Assembly: GCA_026413225.1 (NCBI GenBank)
Contig: CM048552.1
Span: forward strand, 135,855,053 to 135,919,052
Direction of reading: 5' to 3'
Length of the DNA stretch: 64,000 nt
Origin: Otis tarda
Lineage: Eukaryota > Chordata > Aves > Otidiformes > Otididae
The notes under the pieces are model-generated. The model was given only the letters and a program-made list of their open reading frames with translations, did not search any database and had not been told where the DNA came from. Of the stretch, positions 17,701 through 30,410 are shown piece by piece. The position numbers and the translations under genes are program-made. Numbering within the stretch: position 1 is the stretch's first letter; every line of letters starts with the position of its first letter.

Positions 17701-20700
17701 GATCTGTCAGCTCCCGCCTAGCCGAGATCTGTGCAAACAGCACAGACCTACGCTGACGGCCGCCAGCGTTTCTCAACCAGCAAGGAAAAGGAGCTGCCAT
17801 CTCCAACTCAACATGAACAATTTGTCCGACTGAAACGTTCAAAAAAGAACGGGGGAGGAGAAACACCATGGAAAAAGCTTTTAAGGCACTGGTTAGATTA
17901 GGAAAGCGCCTGCCGAAAAAAATAATCTGGTTTGGTGCAATGCTGGAGGCTTGCTCTGACATGCACATGTCACTCTCTGTAAACGCCAAGTGCGGGTACC
18001 CTGGTAACGTGGTAAGAAGACAGAATGCAGATTTAACGTGCCCATTGTAACCCCCTGGTACAGCTGGGCTTGGCATGAACAAACAGCAGAAATACCAAAA
18101 CCCCTGCCTCAACATCTCTGTACCTGCCTACCTCCCGGTAACTCAGTACAGCTATGAGCGTATGGAGATAAGCACTTACAACAGAAGTAAAACCCATTTG
18201 TTTCTCCTTTGAACGTAATCGTCCTCATTCCTTCAGCAACTGAATGGATGAGCAAGTCACAGAAAGGGCTCTGAATCATCTACGCATTTCCTTCCTTTTC
18301 ACCATTTACACTGGAAGGCTCCTGAACCAAAGCTAGCCCTCTTGGTGGTACCACATCAATCCAGCATTTCACCTGTCACCTCTTCAGCAAAACACAGCCT
18401 TTCTCAGGGGGAAACCACACACCAGCTGGAAGCAGCAATCAGATGAAAGCAGGAACATACAGGTTAGTAGACACAAAGCAAGTACTCAATACTGCAGCGG
18501 CTCAGTTTATCCACAATCTCGTATTTAAAGGTTCAGGGATATAAACTACTGCATCATTCTGGCGGGCACGGCTCCCTGCACTTAGAGGCAGGCTGGAGAG
18601 TTGACTTCAAGCAAAGGGCAACACAGCAACCCAGTTAGAAATGTGACTTTCTCCGAGTTCAGGGGCACGGGGAGAAGCAATCTGTACGTCAGTACAATAA
18701 GCTGTCTCCAGTTTCTCATGACAGGCATGAATTCTCTTCCCTGGAGACCGGAGCACAGGGAAGCTTAGAAAGTTGCTGTGCTTTTATAAAGAAGTCCAAC
18801 TTCTGCACTGAAGCAATGAGTGCAAGAAAGGAGCTTTTCATTCTCCAGCTACCAGACAGAAATTAGTTTACGTAAACTGAAAGGGATCTACAAGTAACCA
18901 AGGTGAACAGAATGAATTTAAAAGATTTTCATCCCCAAAATCAAGCCTGCACGTTCTGTAACTAAGTCTTCACAGTCAGTCTTCAAAGCAAATCTTCTAA
19001 TTCTGTAACAACTCCAGAGAAGGCCTCCAGGACAGAGAGGAAAAAGAGAAACCATCTCTTTCCTTCCCCTTTCCTTTAACAACATACAAATTGAAAGGAT
19101 TACTCTTCTTGACTGCTGATTTCGGAGTGTGCCATTACAACTCCTCAGCAAATGCAAAACAAGAAAGAGAACTTAATTGAAATAATCTAGAATGACAGAT
19201 TGCACTGATGGAAGGTGAGGCTGCCAGATAGAGCTGTCATGCGAAAATCAAACTTGGGATATAGAAAGGAGAAAAAATTAGGTGTGTTTGATCTTTTTTT
19301 TTTTTTTTTCCCCTAATAGATTATTCACTATATTTTAACACAACACAGCTGAATGATTTTTCTGGGCCTACTTTTTCACTTCCAAGTAAGTTGCTAACCT
19401 TTCTAAGTGCACTTCTAGTAAGCAGAGGGTATTTTATATACCTTAAAAATAGAGGTGCTGCTGATCATATTTCAGTTTCATTATATCCAAGAAGCTTTCA
19501 CTAAAGCCTGTGGATAATTTCTATTTACCTACATATGAAAAAAAAAAAATCCCAACTACTAATCCATTATGTTTGACAGTATTTATACAAATATTATTAA
19601 AGAGAGCATGCATGGTAATGATGTACAAGAAACATCATTACCTCTTTGCATTCATAACTGTTAGCAGGCTTCCTCAGGAGATAAAGGAGCTAAAAGGCAA
19701 TATTTGACATTTCAAAACAGATGCTGTGGGGTTAAATTGGGTTGACAGCTGCTCTCACGAAGCTTATTCAGATAGAAACCCCCTACTTACGGGTAAAGAA
19801 AAAGGTAGAACATAAGTGTCATTTACAGTGACCTTGACCAAAAAAAAAAAAAAAAAAAAAAGGGAAATTATAATGGAAGTTGCAGCCAGGCTGATCAGCA
19901 CATCAAATCTCCCTGTTCATCTTGAGAAGTCCCAATTCCCAGTAAACAGATAGTAGAAGCTCTTAAGTCAGGCAAACTAAATGTGCCAGAACAGGAGTTT
20001 AGACACTGTGAAAAGAAGGTCATGGGTTTTAGTGAAATATTCTAATTTCAAAGCATAAGAAAGCAAAAGAAAATGCTATGTTAGGGACTCGGAAAGGAGA
20101 AGGGTGCACATCCAGGTGAAGCTGGGATGCTTTGTCCCAGGCAGTGGCTAAGTCAATACAACAGAATAGCAAACATAATCACAAAATCCTACATGCAAAA
20201 CATAGGAATTTATTGAGCCAGTTAATAATCAGCCACTGTCTAACTCAACTTCAGTAACACTATTAATGTATCAAATATATGAGATTATGGATACATTTCA
20301 ATATAAAAAATTATTATGTAATCTGACAACATAGCCAAACTTTTTGATCACTTTAGCAGTTTCTAACAGGAATCACAATTTTAGGTGAAGTTCCTGGGAA
20401 GTTTAAGACACTGGGATTGTGCTCTTTTCCCACAAACAAACCTTTAAAACTTCTGAAACAAAACAACAAGCAGATAGGCAGTGAGCCATGGAACTCTTGT
20501 CTACACAGCAACAGCCACAGACCAGCGTTTCATCAGCAGAGCAAAATGATACAACCAGAGAAGAAAGGTAGCTGGAGACATTTCCTCTTTTAATACTGCA
20601 GTTTGCTCTTCTACCGTTGTTCACCTATCACAATTTTTTTTTTTTTTAATTTTTAGGAAAAATTTACCATTTTGAGAAAAATGTAACAAATGACCAAATT

Positions 20701-22022
20701 AAGGAATTAAATTTTCTTCTGCAATACATGCAGCACATATTGCTTCATTATTTTATTTTTTTCCTATTGTAAATAATACAGAGTAGAGCTTTACAAGGTT
20801 TCTAAACAGGCATTTAATTTTGATGAGGTAGAAAAATGAAGATTTTAATACAGCGTATTTGCATTTAAAAAAGAGCATGTAAAACTCAAGTTTAATTATC
20901 ATCACACTATAATTACCACAATCTTATGAGAAATATAGTCTTTATGCATGTAATAAACTCTTAACAGAGAATGTGAGACAGTTAAGTGGCATAAATATGC
21001 TTATTGTCAGAACTTTCTAAAAATTAATTCTACTGATAGAATCTCCACTGAGGGCACCAAAAAGGAGAGAGTTATGGTCACAATCAGCCCCATCAGGTCT
21101 GAGAGGAGCAGACTTACAGAGTGCAACCACAGCCAGCGCCACTGACACCTGCAACAGCTCCAGTGGCCTAGAAGAGCTGCCCCTCTTGCATATCAGGGAG
21201 AATTTAATCTCTATTATCTCTATTATCTCTTAATTAATCTCTATTATCTATCATTAACTTCTATCAGGCTTATAGTTTTCAGTTAATACTGAACTATGAC
21301 GATCCTCACTTTGGAGTTCAGAGCGATTCTACAGATGGCTTGTTTTTTTGATTAAGCCACAAATATAGCACTCTCTTCTGATACCTACAAGCTGATCAAC
21401 TCTGCATTGCCCAGTCTCATGAACAACATAATTAAATGCCTTCAAAGTTTCAGAACTGAAAACGTAGAAAAAGTATTTTGGAATACTGATTTATTTTTTG
21501 GATGAAAAACAACACTGGTGCATTTCTAACATTAAATACAGTGCTGAAGCAACTTAGACACTCAGACTTTCAGACAACCAAGTACAATTAAAACAAAATC
21601 TTGGTCACAGATACTACACATATTTTCAGCCCACTGTAATACAAGATACAAACTGTCATCTCTCTTTCTGCACGTACACTGGTCAGATTCACAGAACAGG
21701 CCAAACTTGAAGATAAGAAGCCCCAGTGTTCTGAAATACATTAATTTATTTCTTATCTTAAACTTAGGAACAAGGTTGAATTTGAGCCACTGGCAGTGAA
21801 TGTAAATTGGGTTAGTTTGTAAGTGTTGGTCAGCTTCAGGCTCAGGCTGCTCTGGGGTTCAGGCTCAAAAGGAAGGAGTGCTATTTGGCAGCCATACTAT
21901 ATTCAGGAAGGCTTATTTTTTTTTGCAAAAATTCACAAAGCCAAAACAGAACAGAAAATAACAGGGTGCTGAAATACGCACTTGTTCAAACATCATCCGT
22001 GACATGATCTGACCATACAGTA
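14749..22022. other. Intronic DNA with simple repeats only
   Basis: Contains a (TTTC)4 run at 15600-15616, a T tract at 19291-19309 and a poly(A) tract at 19840-19861, plus a short (TCTATTA)-like stretch at about 21205-21260 and a small CpG-rich patch at 17681-17770 listed separately. The open frames (for example 143 codons at 17684-18115, minus strand) show no family features. Confidence 0.5.
17681..17770. other. Small CpG-rich patch inside the large intron
   Basis: About 10 CpG dinucleotides in 90 bases, against a CpG-poor, AT-rich background. No TATA box or clear donor is visible beside it. It could mark a short regulatory element or an unmethylated exon, but the sequence alone does not decide. 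Confidence 0.35.
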
Positions 22023-22104
22023 GTAGCTAAATTTAGACCAATACTATCCCCCCATTAAGCTGTAGCTAAATTTAGACCAATACTATCTGCCCATTAAGCT
22101 GTAG
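22023..22104 (+). repeat. Tandem duplication, 39-bp unit, two copies
   Basis: GTAGCTAAATTTAGACCAAT starts at 22023 and again at 22062. The two 39-base units differ at about two positions (CCCC against TGCC), and a third copy begins with GTAG at 22101 and then diverges. A recent local duplication, non-coding. Confidence 0.95.
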
Positions 22105-25100
22105 TCTCTACCACCAGGATAAATCAATTTTGTAGGAAACGTTCCAGTGAAGAAGTCCCCAATTTACTACATCTCAATTAAGCAGGGTATTCTGCAATAC
22201 TGTTTTATAGTTAGATCACACTTCCTGGTCCTTTAATTTTCACATAACATCACTGAACCACAGTGGCCTTTAAAACACAGGGCAGAATTTAAATGGCATA
22301 GCATAGCACATGAGAGATGAAAAAAAGAAAAAAAAAAAAAAAGGGAAAGCTCTGCACAATTATATCAGCTAACCTTCGACTCTTCAAAAAATATATTGTG
22401 GCCTCGTTTTAGTGTCCACACAAAGCATACTGAACTTTGGTTTTAAATGTCTGCTGTAAAAGTTAATGTAAAGAGCATTTCTACCATGGAATTAAAAGCC
22501 GAGCCAAACCTGCTGACGTAGGTCTGAGCCTGCGGCTCCGGGGAACCAGAGGCCTGTATTTTCATTTACGTGGCACATACACTGATGTCAGAGCAGCCTA
22601 ACACACTTAGGCTGAAACAGGAGTCAGGCCCTCGGCACTTCCAAGCAGCTCTTTAAGTCACATTTTGCCTGAAGAGCTGCTCTAAGCCTGTAGTCTCTGA
22701 TGGACCCTTGCATTAAAGCATCTCTATGATCAGCAGCTCCAGGGCAACGCTGACTCCAGCCCAGAACGGCTTCCACCTATTTTCAGAGCTCACTCACCAG
22801 CCTGAGGTCATAACACCTTCACGTCACTCCGTGCCCTCACGCCGGGGATGTGCGCGGCCTCACCCAGCCTCCTGTCCTCCTGCTTTGCACCTTTAGTTAC
22901 TCAGACAATCAACCTTTTTATTTTCAGATCACATAAAGTGTAGTTTAGAAATGGAACCAATTTTCATCATTTAATCATAGAGCATTTTTATTTAACAAAA
23001 TATGCAAATCAGATTGTTATTATTCCAGAAATCAAGAGCTCAGAAAGATTATTTAGAGTTCTACTCAGTTCTGACAAGCAGTTTAACTTCAAAAGCTATA
23101 TAATTCACATTTGGTGGTGGGGGAGAAAAGAGCATCTATCATATTTAGAAATAAAATTGCTTTCTAAGTTCTGTTTTGAAACATTATACATTGTAGAGTT
23201 ATGCAAGTTATTCTATTGCCAGTTGTAGGAAGTTTATTTCTACCTCCTGATTTTAGCCTGATTCAAACATATAAAGTATTAAAAAAAAACCCCACCAAAA
23301 GAACCCACATAACAAACCAGAAAAAATTGCAACTGCAGAAAAAAATAGAAAATGTCCTGCAATCACATAATCATGGATCATAGAACGGTTAGGGTTGGAA
23401 GGGACTTACACTTCTTCAACAAAATTTCTCCTGTTCTCCTAAGAAAGGAGGATAGTAAAAATAAACCACTTTTAAGGTAATCTGTAAGTGTTTCTCTTTA
23501 AATTATAGGTAGATGCTTGGCAACAATTTGGAGTACTCAGGTGTGAAACCCATCTTCATAAGAAGGCTAGCAACATCTTGGCAGGGAGGTGTGTGTGTGT
23601 GTTGGGTGGGGGGAACAACAACCCACAAACCAAAACTCAAAAAACTCAAGCACCAACCACATACAGCCATACATACAGTCTCTGAAGAGTGAAAGAAGAG
23701 GAAAAAAAACCAAAGAACATGAGCACACCTATTCTGGGGTGACTTGTTTCACAATCAAATCATGCAATGGGAGGAGGAATGGGAAGGAAACAAGAGTTGG
23801 TAGAAATGAAATCAGAAGAGAAGCCACTCGTCAGCAAACCCCTCAGTTCCTTTTAATTGTGTACAGCATGGGAAAAGTGTAGTTGTTGCCAAGAGGAAAT
23901 TCACAGTCAAACTTCTGGACTACTGGGAATACACCATGTTATAACCATGACATTACAAACTTTAAGTGCAGGAAAAATTACAAGAAAAATTTTCTAAAAA
24001 AATTCATAACTTCCATAACCTCCTTCCAGAGGGTGACAAAAATCCAACTTGTTCTTCTCCTACCAGGATGCTTTCTTACAGCTTAGTGCAAACATCAATC
24101 AACATTTAATTCCTTTCTGAGTCCACTAGCAGCCTGACTTATAGCAACACTTGAGTGAAACTCAGCCCAGGCAAGACAAAGCTGCTGTTTGTGGTAAGCA
24201 GAAAAACATCGGGAGGCCTTGGAAACCATTACTATATTACCATCCATCAAACACTGCTGTCCTCAGTGCGCTTGATCAGCCTGTATTCCCTGTACTTCTC
24301 CTCACACTGAAAGAATGTTTCCTACCAAAACACAGGTGAGGCACTGTAAACTCACTGTAACGAGACCAAAATAACTTCTACATTTAATGGGTTCCAGTCA
24401 CTCCAGCACACACAAGCCTGCGTACAGCCACTGTGTAGAGATCCCAGTGTACAGTCACCAGCATCCTTTTCTCGCAGGCACAACGGCTACGCTGCTTGGG
24501 AAATCTTCTACAGCAGAGCTCAGATCCTTGGAGGAAAAGCTGTCACTAATCCAACCCTAAAGCTGTGTACACATTGCCAGATGAAATACAGCATGAGTAT
24601 GAACTTAACGCTTTCTGGAAGAACAAAATCTGTCTCTTCCTCTTAGATCTCCTCACAGCCATAACTAAAGGCCATCAGAAGATCAGGTTTTCATTCCCAT
24701 TTTGCACAGCTTTTGTAAAATTGTGGCTGCAATACTTCCATATTGAACAGCTAGGCATAAACCTGCTTTTTATGTGCTGTTAGGGTCAAGTAAATCCCTG
24801 AGACCAAAACAATGTGGCATGATCCGGCTGCAGAAATCTGCACATCCAGATCCTCTGCTGGTGCTTGCCTGCCTTTGCCTTTGCGTGTGCTTTCTTTTCT
24901 GAGCCTTTAGGCAAGACTACGCTTCCAGTGTAAACCTTAGGAGAAATTAAAATCAGTCATGCTGGAAGTATTTAATTTGCTTTCTAAATCATGATTCAAA
25001 TTCCCTTTTACTACAAGATGGGGGAGGTGGGGGCAAGAAAGAAAATGAAGTTTGGAACAATTAATCCCTTCTACCAGTGGAAGGCTGCTAATGCAGTTTG

Positions 25101-25639
25101 ATGAGGCTCTTGGAGTTACAAAATATGGAGCATTTTGGATTCAGAACAGACAACTCTCTGCAGCAAAATTAGCTATTCATCTCCATTCTTCTGTATATAA
25201 ATGAGCAAACAAGTTGCAGCCGAAGTGTCTGCCTACATGGTCTGCTTAGTAATTCTGAATGCAAGACTATCCAGTGCACAGACACCCGGAATTAATGTTG
25301 AAAATACCCTGGCAGTCAGTTATTACTACTGATAAATATTAAATTGGATGAGAGACTGTACTATAAAAACTGTGAAACTAAAGAAATAAAATTGCTGGGT
25401 TTTGAGCCAGAAAGACATGTCCTTTAAAAGATAAAAACAGAATTCTTCAGTAGGTATAGATATGGGAATACCTAATGATTGATAAGAAGAAACTTCAAAG
25501 AGGTGAGTCTACAAAGCAGAGATCCGTGATATAAATCTGAATTCATTAATACAGTTTATGTTGTATAATTATTGTATCACATCAAGGATGCTGGTGAGTT
25601 GAGCACAAAGCAGCATCGGCAGTATTTATTAAATACAGT
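22105..25639. other. Intronic DNA, mostly unremarkable
   Basis: Apart from the CR1 scrap at 23361-23410, it contains an A-rich run at about 22320-22342 and a short (GT)n followed by G-rich sequence at 23588-23615. I see no coding exon; the frames at 23589-23882 and 23883-24086 have biased composition and no motifs. Confidence 0.5.
23361..23410 (-). mobile_element. CR1 LINE 3' tail scrap
   Basis: On the plus strand, ATCATAGAACGGTTAGGGTT followed by GGAAGGGACTT is the antisense CR1 3' end. Only the terminal 50 bases or so remain. Confidence 0.7.
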
Positions 25640-26227
25640 TGTGCTGGTTTTATCTGGGATAGAGTTAATTTTCTTCATAGCAGTTGGTATGGGGTTATGT
25701 TTTGGATTTGTGCAGCAACCTGCATTGATAACACAGGAATATTTTAGTTACTACTGAGCAGTCCCTCACGCAGTGTTAAGGCCGTTTCTGCTTCTCACAC
25801 CACCTGACCAGCAAGTAGGCTGGGAGCATACAAGAGGCTGGGATAGCCTGAGCATGCAAGAGCTGGGACAGCTGACCCCAACTGACCATATGACACCATG
25901 CTCAGCATATAAAGCTGGGAGAAAAAGAAGGAAGCAGGGGATATTCAGAGTTATGGTGTTTGTCTTCCTAAGTAATCATTACATGTAATGGAGCCCTGCT
26001 TTCATGGAAATGGCCGAACACTTGCCTGTCGATGGAAATTGGTGAATGAATTCCTTGTTTTGCTTTGCTTGTGCATGTGGCTTTTGCTCTGCCTATTAAA
26101 CCATCTGTATCTCAACCCATGAGTTTTCTCATTTTTACTCTTCCTATTCTCTCCGCCATCCTGCTATGGAGGGAATGAGCGAGTGGCTGTGTGGTGCTTA
26201 GCTGCTTGCCGGGGTTAAACCACAACA
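25640..26227 (+). mobile_element. Solo LTR of an avian endogenous retrovirus (ERVL-like)
   Basis: A 588-base element that begins TGTGCTGGTTTTATC and ends GGTTAAACCACAACA, the terminal TG...CA and end wording I recall for avian ERVL-class LTRs. A TATA box (CATATAAAG, TATAAA at 25908-25913) lies near the middle, and an ATTAAA polyadenylation signal at 26095-26100 follows, so transcription would run on the plus strand, antisense to FRMPD4. The flanks ACAGT (25635-25639) and ATGGT (26228-26232) match at three of five bases, consistent with an old 5-bp target duplication. No gag, pol or env sequence is beside it, so it is a recombined single LTR. Confidence 0.85.
25908..25913 (+). promoter_or_regulatory. 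TATA box of the solo LTR
   Basis: TATAAA in the context AGCATATAAAGCTGGG, placed about 185 bases before the ATTAAA signal. This is the usual U3/R arrangement of a retroviral LTR. Activity is not shown by the sequence. Confidence 0.6.
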
Positions 26228-27557
26228 ATGGTAAAGGGCTGTCCTTCGTTCAACAGATGTTTATATTAGAAAAAGTAATATTTGGGGTTTTTTGTATACT
26301 ATTAATCTTGTATTGGTACACTCTATGTTTGGACCAGAAAGCAACAAGGTTTGATGCAGTACTTTGTCCTTCCTAATTTTAGACCAGACTCTGAAAGCTC
26401 AACTGCGATACGAGTAAGTGCTAAATGTTGCGGTATATGTTTCTATGCCAAAAAAAAAAAGTGAAATCACAAGCAAATGACCTGATCTCAGGAAAGAAAA
26501 TGACCTCCATCCCAAATTATTTACAGTCTTGGAAGAATACAGAGAAGACTTATTTCATGGTATCCAAAAAGACCATAAACAGCAAATGGAGATCCAACGT
26601 GCTGCTCTCATTGTCACCTGCTTCATACAAACTTCCACATTTCTCAATTACGTCATGATCAGACAGACTGTGTTGCAGTGGTCCTGCAGGAGGGAATGAA
26701 CTCATGCTGATGAGTTCAGAGCACCACGCCAGTGTTTACATTCAGCTGTCCAGGAAATGATGTGGTAGACAGTTCCCCTGAGGGCTGCCTTCACCAGTTT
26801 GAAGGCCTAGGTACAGCACACATTGCATGTAGAGTCACCTTTCAACCCACAGTGCATGGTGTCCTTTGAGCCTGAGCAGTAAGTCTGGGATGGCAGGTAT
26901 CTGATGTCCTTGGCTTTAGCAGCAAGCTCTCAGGGTCTTTTCAAATTAGGGCTGAGACCCTACATCAGGGTCTAGGTCCTTCAAGTTGTGGGGAAGCACA
27001 TCCAGTGAGGACAAACTATAAGACAAGCAGCTTCCGACTCACCTGTCTTCTATTAGTATAAAACTCTAATATTATTTTTATGTCTATCTGAATACAGCCC
27101 AGCAAAACTGGTTCCTAGTCCAGCCAGCTCCAGGGGCAAAGCTCAGCTGCATCAGTGGCAGCCCCAGAAGCACACTCCTTGGCATGTCCCTGTCCCCTGA
27201 GCAAGTACGTAGGAAGACAGATCCAAAGTCCAGCAGTGACTGCTGAATGCTCTTCTGGGGAGTGCGAACAAATCTCTTCACAGATGCTCTACAGAGAATG
27301 ACATTGCCTGTAACAAATTCATCACCCTCCAATCAAGCTGCAGGAATACTGGAATGCTGCTTTACAGCAATGCTCTACTGTACCTAATTGTTTACGCAGG
27401 AAAGGTATCTTTTGTTGGGAAAAAAAAAGAAAAAGAAGCTTCTGGGCACAAAAAATACTTTGAGTACCAATTCGTTAAATTACAAGCTATTAGAGCAGTT
27501 TATGTAGCTTGAAAAACAAGTAAGCTTTTAACCAGAAGATCGTGTTACCCAAAAAGC

Positions 27558-27577
27558 TTGGGTTTGGTTTGGTTTGG
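27558..27577 (+). repeat. GGTTT-type G-run cluster
   Basis: Four G runs separated by TTT (GGGTTTGGTTTGGTTTGG). This could form a two-tetrad G-quadruplex. It is a simple repeat; no function is implied. A similar cluster sits at 59560-59579. Confidence 0.6.
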
Positions 27578-27898
27578 ATTTTTTCCCCAACCTCTGTTAT
27601 CCCAGCAAAAGATACTACCTCTGCTAACAAGCATTGCCTCTCTTCTATTTCTAGACCCATTACAGTCACAAAAACACCACCAGCACAAATTTATTCACTA
27701 ATTCTCAGGGAGGGCTTTTCTGACTCATTGTTTTTAATATACTGAATACTGGATAATATACTGGATAGAGGCTTATCCTGCCTTATCTTAGATGAGATTA
27801 AATTCAACCATAAATATCAGAACTTATCAGCTGGAAAGTATCACTTGGCTGCTCTGTTCAGTAAATCAGCTACAGATTATGATAAGTCATGTATGGAA

Positions 27899-27932
27899 AG
27901 CTGATATATATAAATATATATATATATCAGCT
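27899..27932. repeat. AT-rich palindrome with AGCTGA / TCAGCT ends
   Basis: The 34 bases start AGCTGATATATATA and end ATATATATCAGCT and are almost fully self-complementary. A further (TA)n run follows to 27941. It can extrude as a hairpin; such sequences mutate quickly. Confidence 0.85.
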
Positions 27933-29091
27933 ATATATATACACTCCTTTGAAGTTTCTGGATGGATGAAGCTTCTACATCCCTTTGCTTTGCAGCCCAC
28001 GGTGCTACAAATCATTTGGTTACTTTCACACATAAAACATAGAAAATGCCACAACCTTGCCCACAACAATAGAACAATCAAAAACAGACAGCCTTATTTT
28101 GGATTGTAACCAGAAGGCATTTTTTTGCCTCAGTGACAAGGGTTAATTTCCATGGAAAAGTCCTGCTGATTTGCTCATGTTTATCAAACGTATGACATAA
28201 CTAACTAATCATGAGACTAAACAGACCCAACACGTGCCTGCATATCTTAAAGGAATTTCTAAGGTCTTCTAAGCAACTTTAAACGAATAATTCATTATAA
28301 CAATAAGGTGCCAAGCAAGATACAATGGCACATAAATCAAGCTTGTGAACAAACCCATTCACTGCCTCTCCCTGCCATTCCGGTGATAAATCTCCTTTAA
28401 GTATACCTGCCTCTGTCAGCACAGTTGCTCTTACCTGCCAAAGCTTGCCATCGACAGATATTGTCTTTGCGGATGGCCGCAGTGGCTGTGGGCTGTCCTG
28501 CAATTTTTAGCTGACACAGAGCCTCAAGCAGTTTGGTAATAACATTGAACATCATACTTTTTGTAAGATTCAATGACAACATAGCGCACCTTTTCAAGTT
28601 TACATAGCATGTTCTTAAAGTATCCTTTGTCAAGCCTTGAAAGGAAATAATTTTTTAACGTGGGTTCTCTAGGAAACAGACACTCTCCTTTGGCAAAAAA
28701 AAATAGCTTCAGCCAGCTGGATTACTGACAAAAATGGATATTCCATATACAGTGAAAACTGAAAGTGGAGCTTTAATAAGATAGAAGTGTTCTCCGAGTA
28801 CTTACTCATTTTTCATTCTCCAGGTATTTCTCAACAGATAACTGGTCTTGTTCTGGAAATGGGCTAAAAGACTTCCTATATCCCCCCACCTCCCTGTCAC
28901 GTATTTCTAAATAATATGCAAGCAATACTGGCCTGAGAACATTTCTGTCACTATGGCAATACTAACAAATTAGTTATGCCAGAGGTTGTTCCCTGGCACT
29001 GAGCGCAAGTGGCACAGAACAGCCTGTGCCAACATCATTACTGCACTGTTGTTCAGATTGCTGGAAGATGGGAAAGTGTATGAGGAAAGTT

Positions 29092-30410
29092 ATCGAATCA
29101 CAGAGCAACAGAAGCTGGCAAAGACTTCTTGAGATCATCTAGTCCAGCCCCCTTCTCAAGCAGGGTCACTTAGAGTAGGCTGTCCAGGATCGTGCCCAGC
29201 TGGGTTTTGAATACCTCTGAGGATGAAGGCTCCCACAACCTCTCTGAGCTGGGCAACCTGTTCCAGTGTTCTTCACAGAAAATAACTGTTTTCTTCTGTT
29301 CATATGGAATTTCCTGTGCTCTTATTTGTGCCCATTTATTCTTCCCCTGCCTGGGTTCCTCTTCTTCATTGCCTCCCATCAGGTATTTATACACACTGGT
29401 AAGATCCTCCCTTCAGCCTCCTCTTCTTCAGGCAGAACAGTATCAGTCTCTCAGCCTTTCCTGATATGATAGTCTCTTAATCATCTTCGTGGCCCGGTGC
29501 TGGACTCACTTCAGTAAGTTCACATCTCTTTTGTACCAGGGAGCCTCAAACTGGACCTAGCATTCAAGACTGTTTTCCTGAAGTCTAAGGCTGTGATCCT
29601 GTTTATCACCCTGCTCCCTCCTCTCAGGCTCCTGATCTCCACCATATCATGATCACTGCAGCCAAGACTCCTCCTGACCTTCACATCTCCAACTGGCTCT
29701 TCTTTGTTTCTAAGTATGACGTCCAGCAAAGCGTCTCCTCTCAGATCATCTGTGCCACAAAACTGTTGCTTCATGTTGCACATCAGCAGGAATCAAAGTG
29801 GTTACATCCCCCATGAGGACCAGCGCATGTGAATGTGAAGCTACTTCCAGATGTCTGAAGGTCTCATCTACTTCTTCCTGATCAGGTAGCCTGTAGCTGA
29901 CTCACTACAGCATCACCCATGTTGGTTTACCTGCCAATCCTGACTCACAAGCTCTGAGCTGGCTCACCACCCATCCCCACAGCAGAGCTCCTTGCTTCCC
30001 AGCTGTTGCTTCACATAAAGGATAACTCCTCTTCCTTGCCTTCCTAGCCTGTGTCCCTCTATTGCAGCACTCCAGTTGTCTGAGCTATCCCAACACATCT
30101 CCATGACCCTGATGAGGTTATAATCCTGTAACTGCACACAGATGCATATACACGTTCCTCCATTCTGTACGAATTAGTGTGGAGGCACTTCAGAGAGGCA
30201 CCCAAGCACGCCGATTCCCCAGAAAGGGCACAAGAGCTTTCCACGTAACGGCTGTCCCGCAGGCACTTTCTTTTTCACTTGCCCAGGTGCTTCAGGCGAT
30301 TCTACTTCAGCCTCACATTGTTCACTGCCATGGCCCTTCTGTTCCCATCACCCCAGGCCCTCGACATGCCTGCCACGTCTACCTTTTCAACTGTTGAGGA
30401 ATCTCCACCA
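29092..30410 (-). mobile_element. CR1 LINE, endonuclease part joined to 3' end (internal deletion)
   Basis: Read on the minus strand, it begins in the ORF2 endonuclease (SLKCLHTNS near 30190, then the block LLDVILRNKEEPVGDVKV at about 29680-29735 and CSDHDMVEI, matching the CR1 pattern LLDLLFTNR...GD...SDHEMI). It then skips the whole reverse transcriptase and resumes at RLPGTKEM and the 3' untranslated part (HWNRLPSSER at 29265-29300, then the GCTGGACTAGATGATC tail ending at 29092). Several stops and frameshifts. The upstream edge past 30260 is uncertain. It has the same orientation as FRMPD4. Confidence 0.8.

Larger units (their letters stand above)
26228..29091. other. Intronic DNA
   Basis: Holds an AT palindrome at 27899-27932 and a G-run cluster at 27558-27577, listed separately. 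The stretch 26690-27340 is less AT-rich than its surroundings but shows no gene or repeat I can name; the 82-codon minus-strand frame at 27084-27332 has no motif. Confidence 0.45.

Noticed and set aside
17684-18115. 143-codon minus-strand frame across the CpG patch
   Set aside because: No motif, no splice context and overlapping frames on the other strand.
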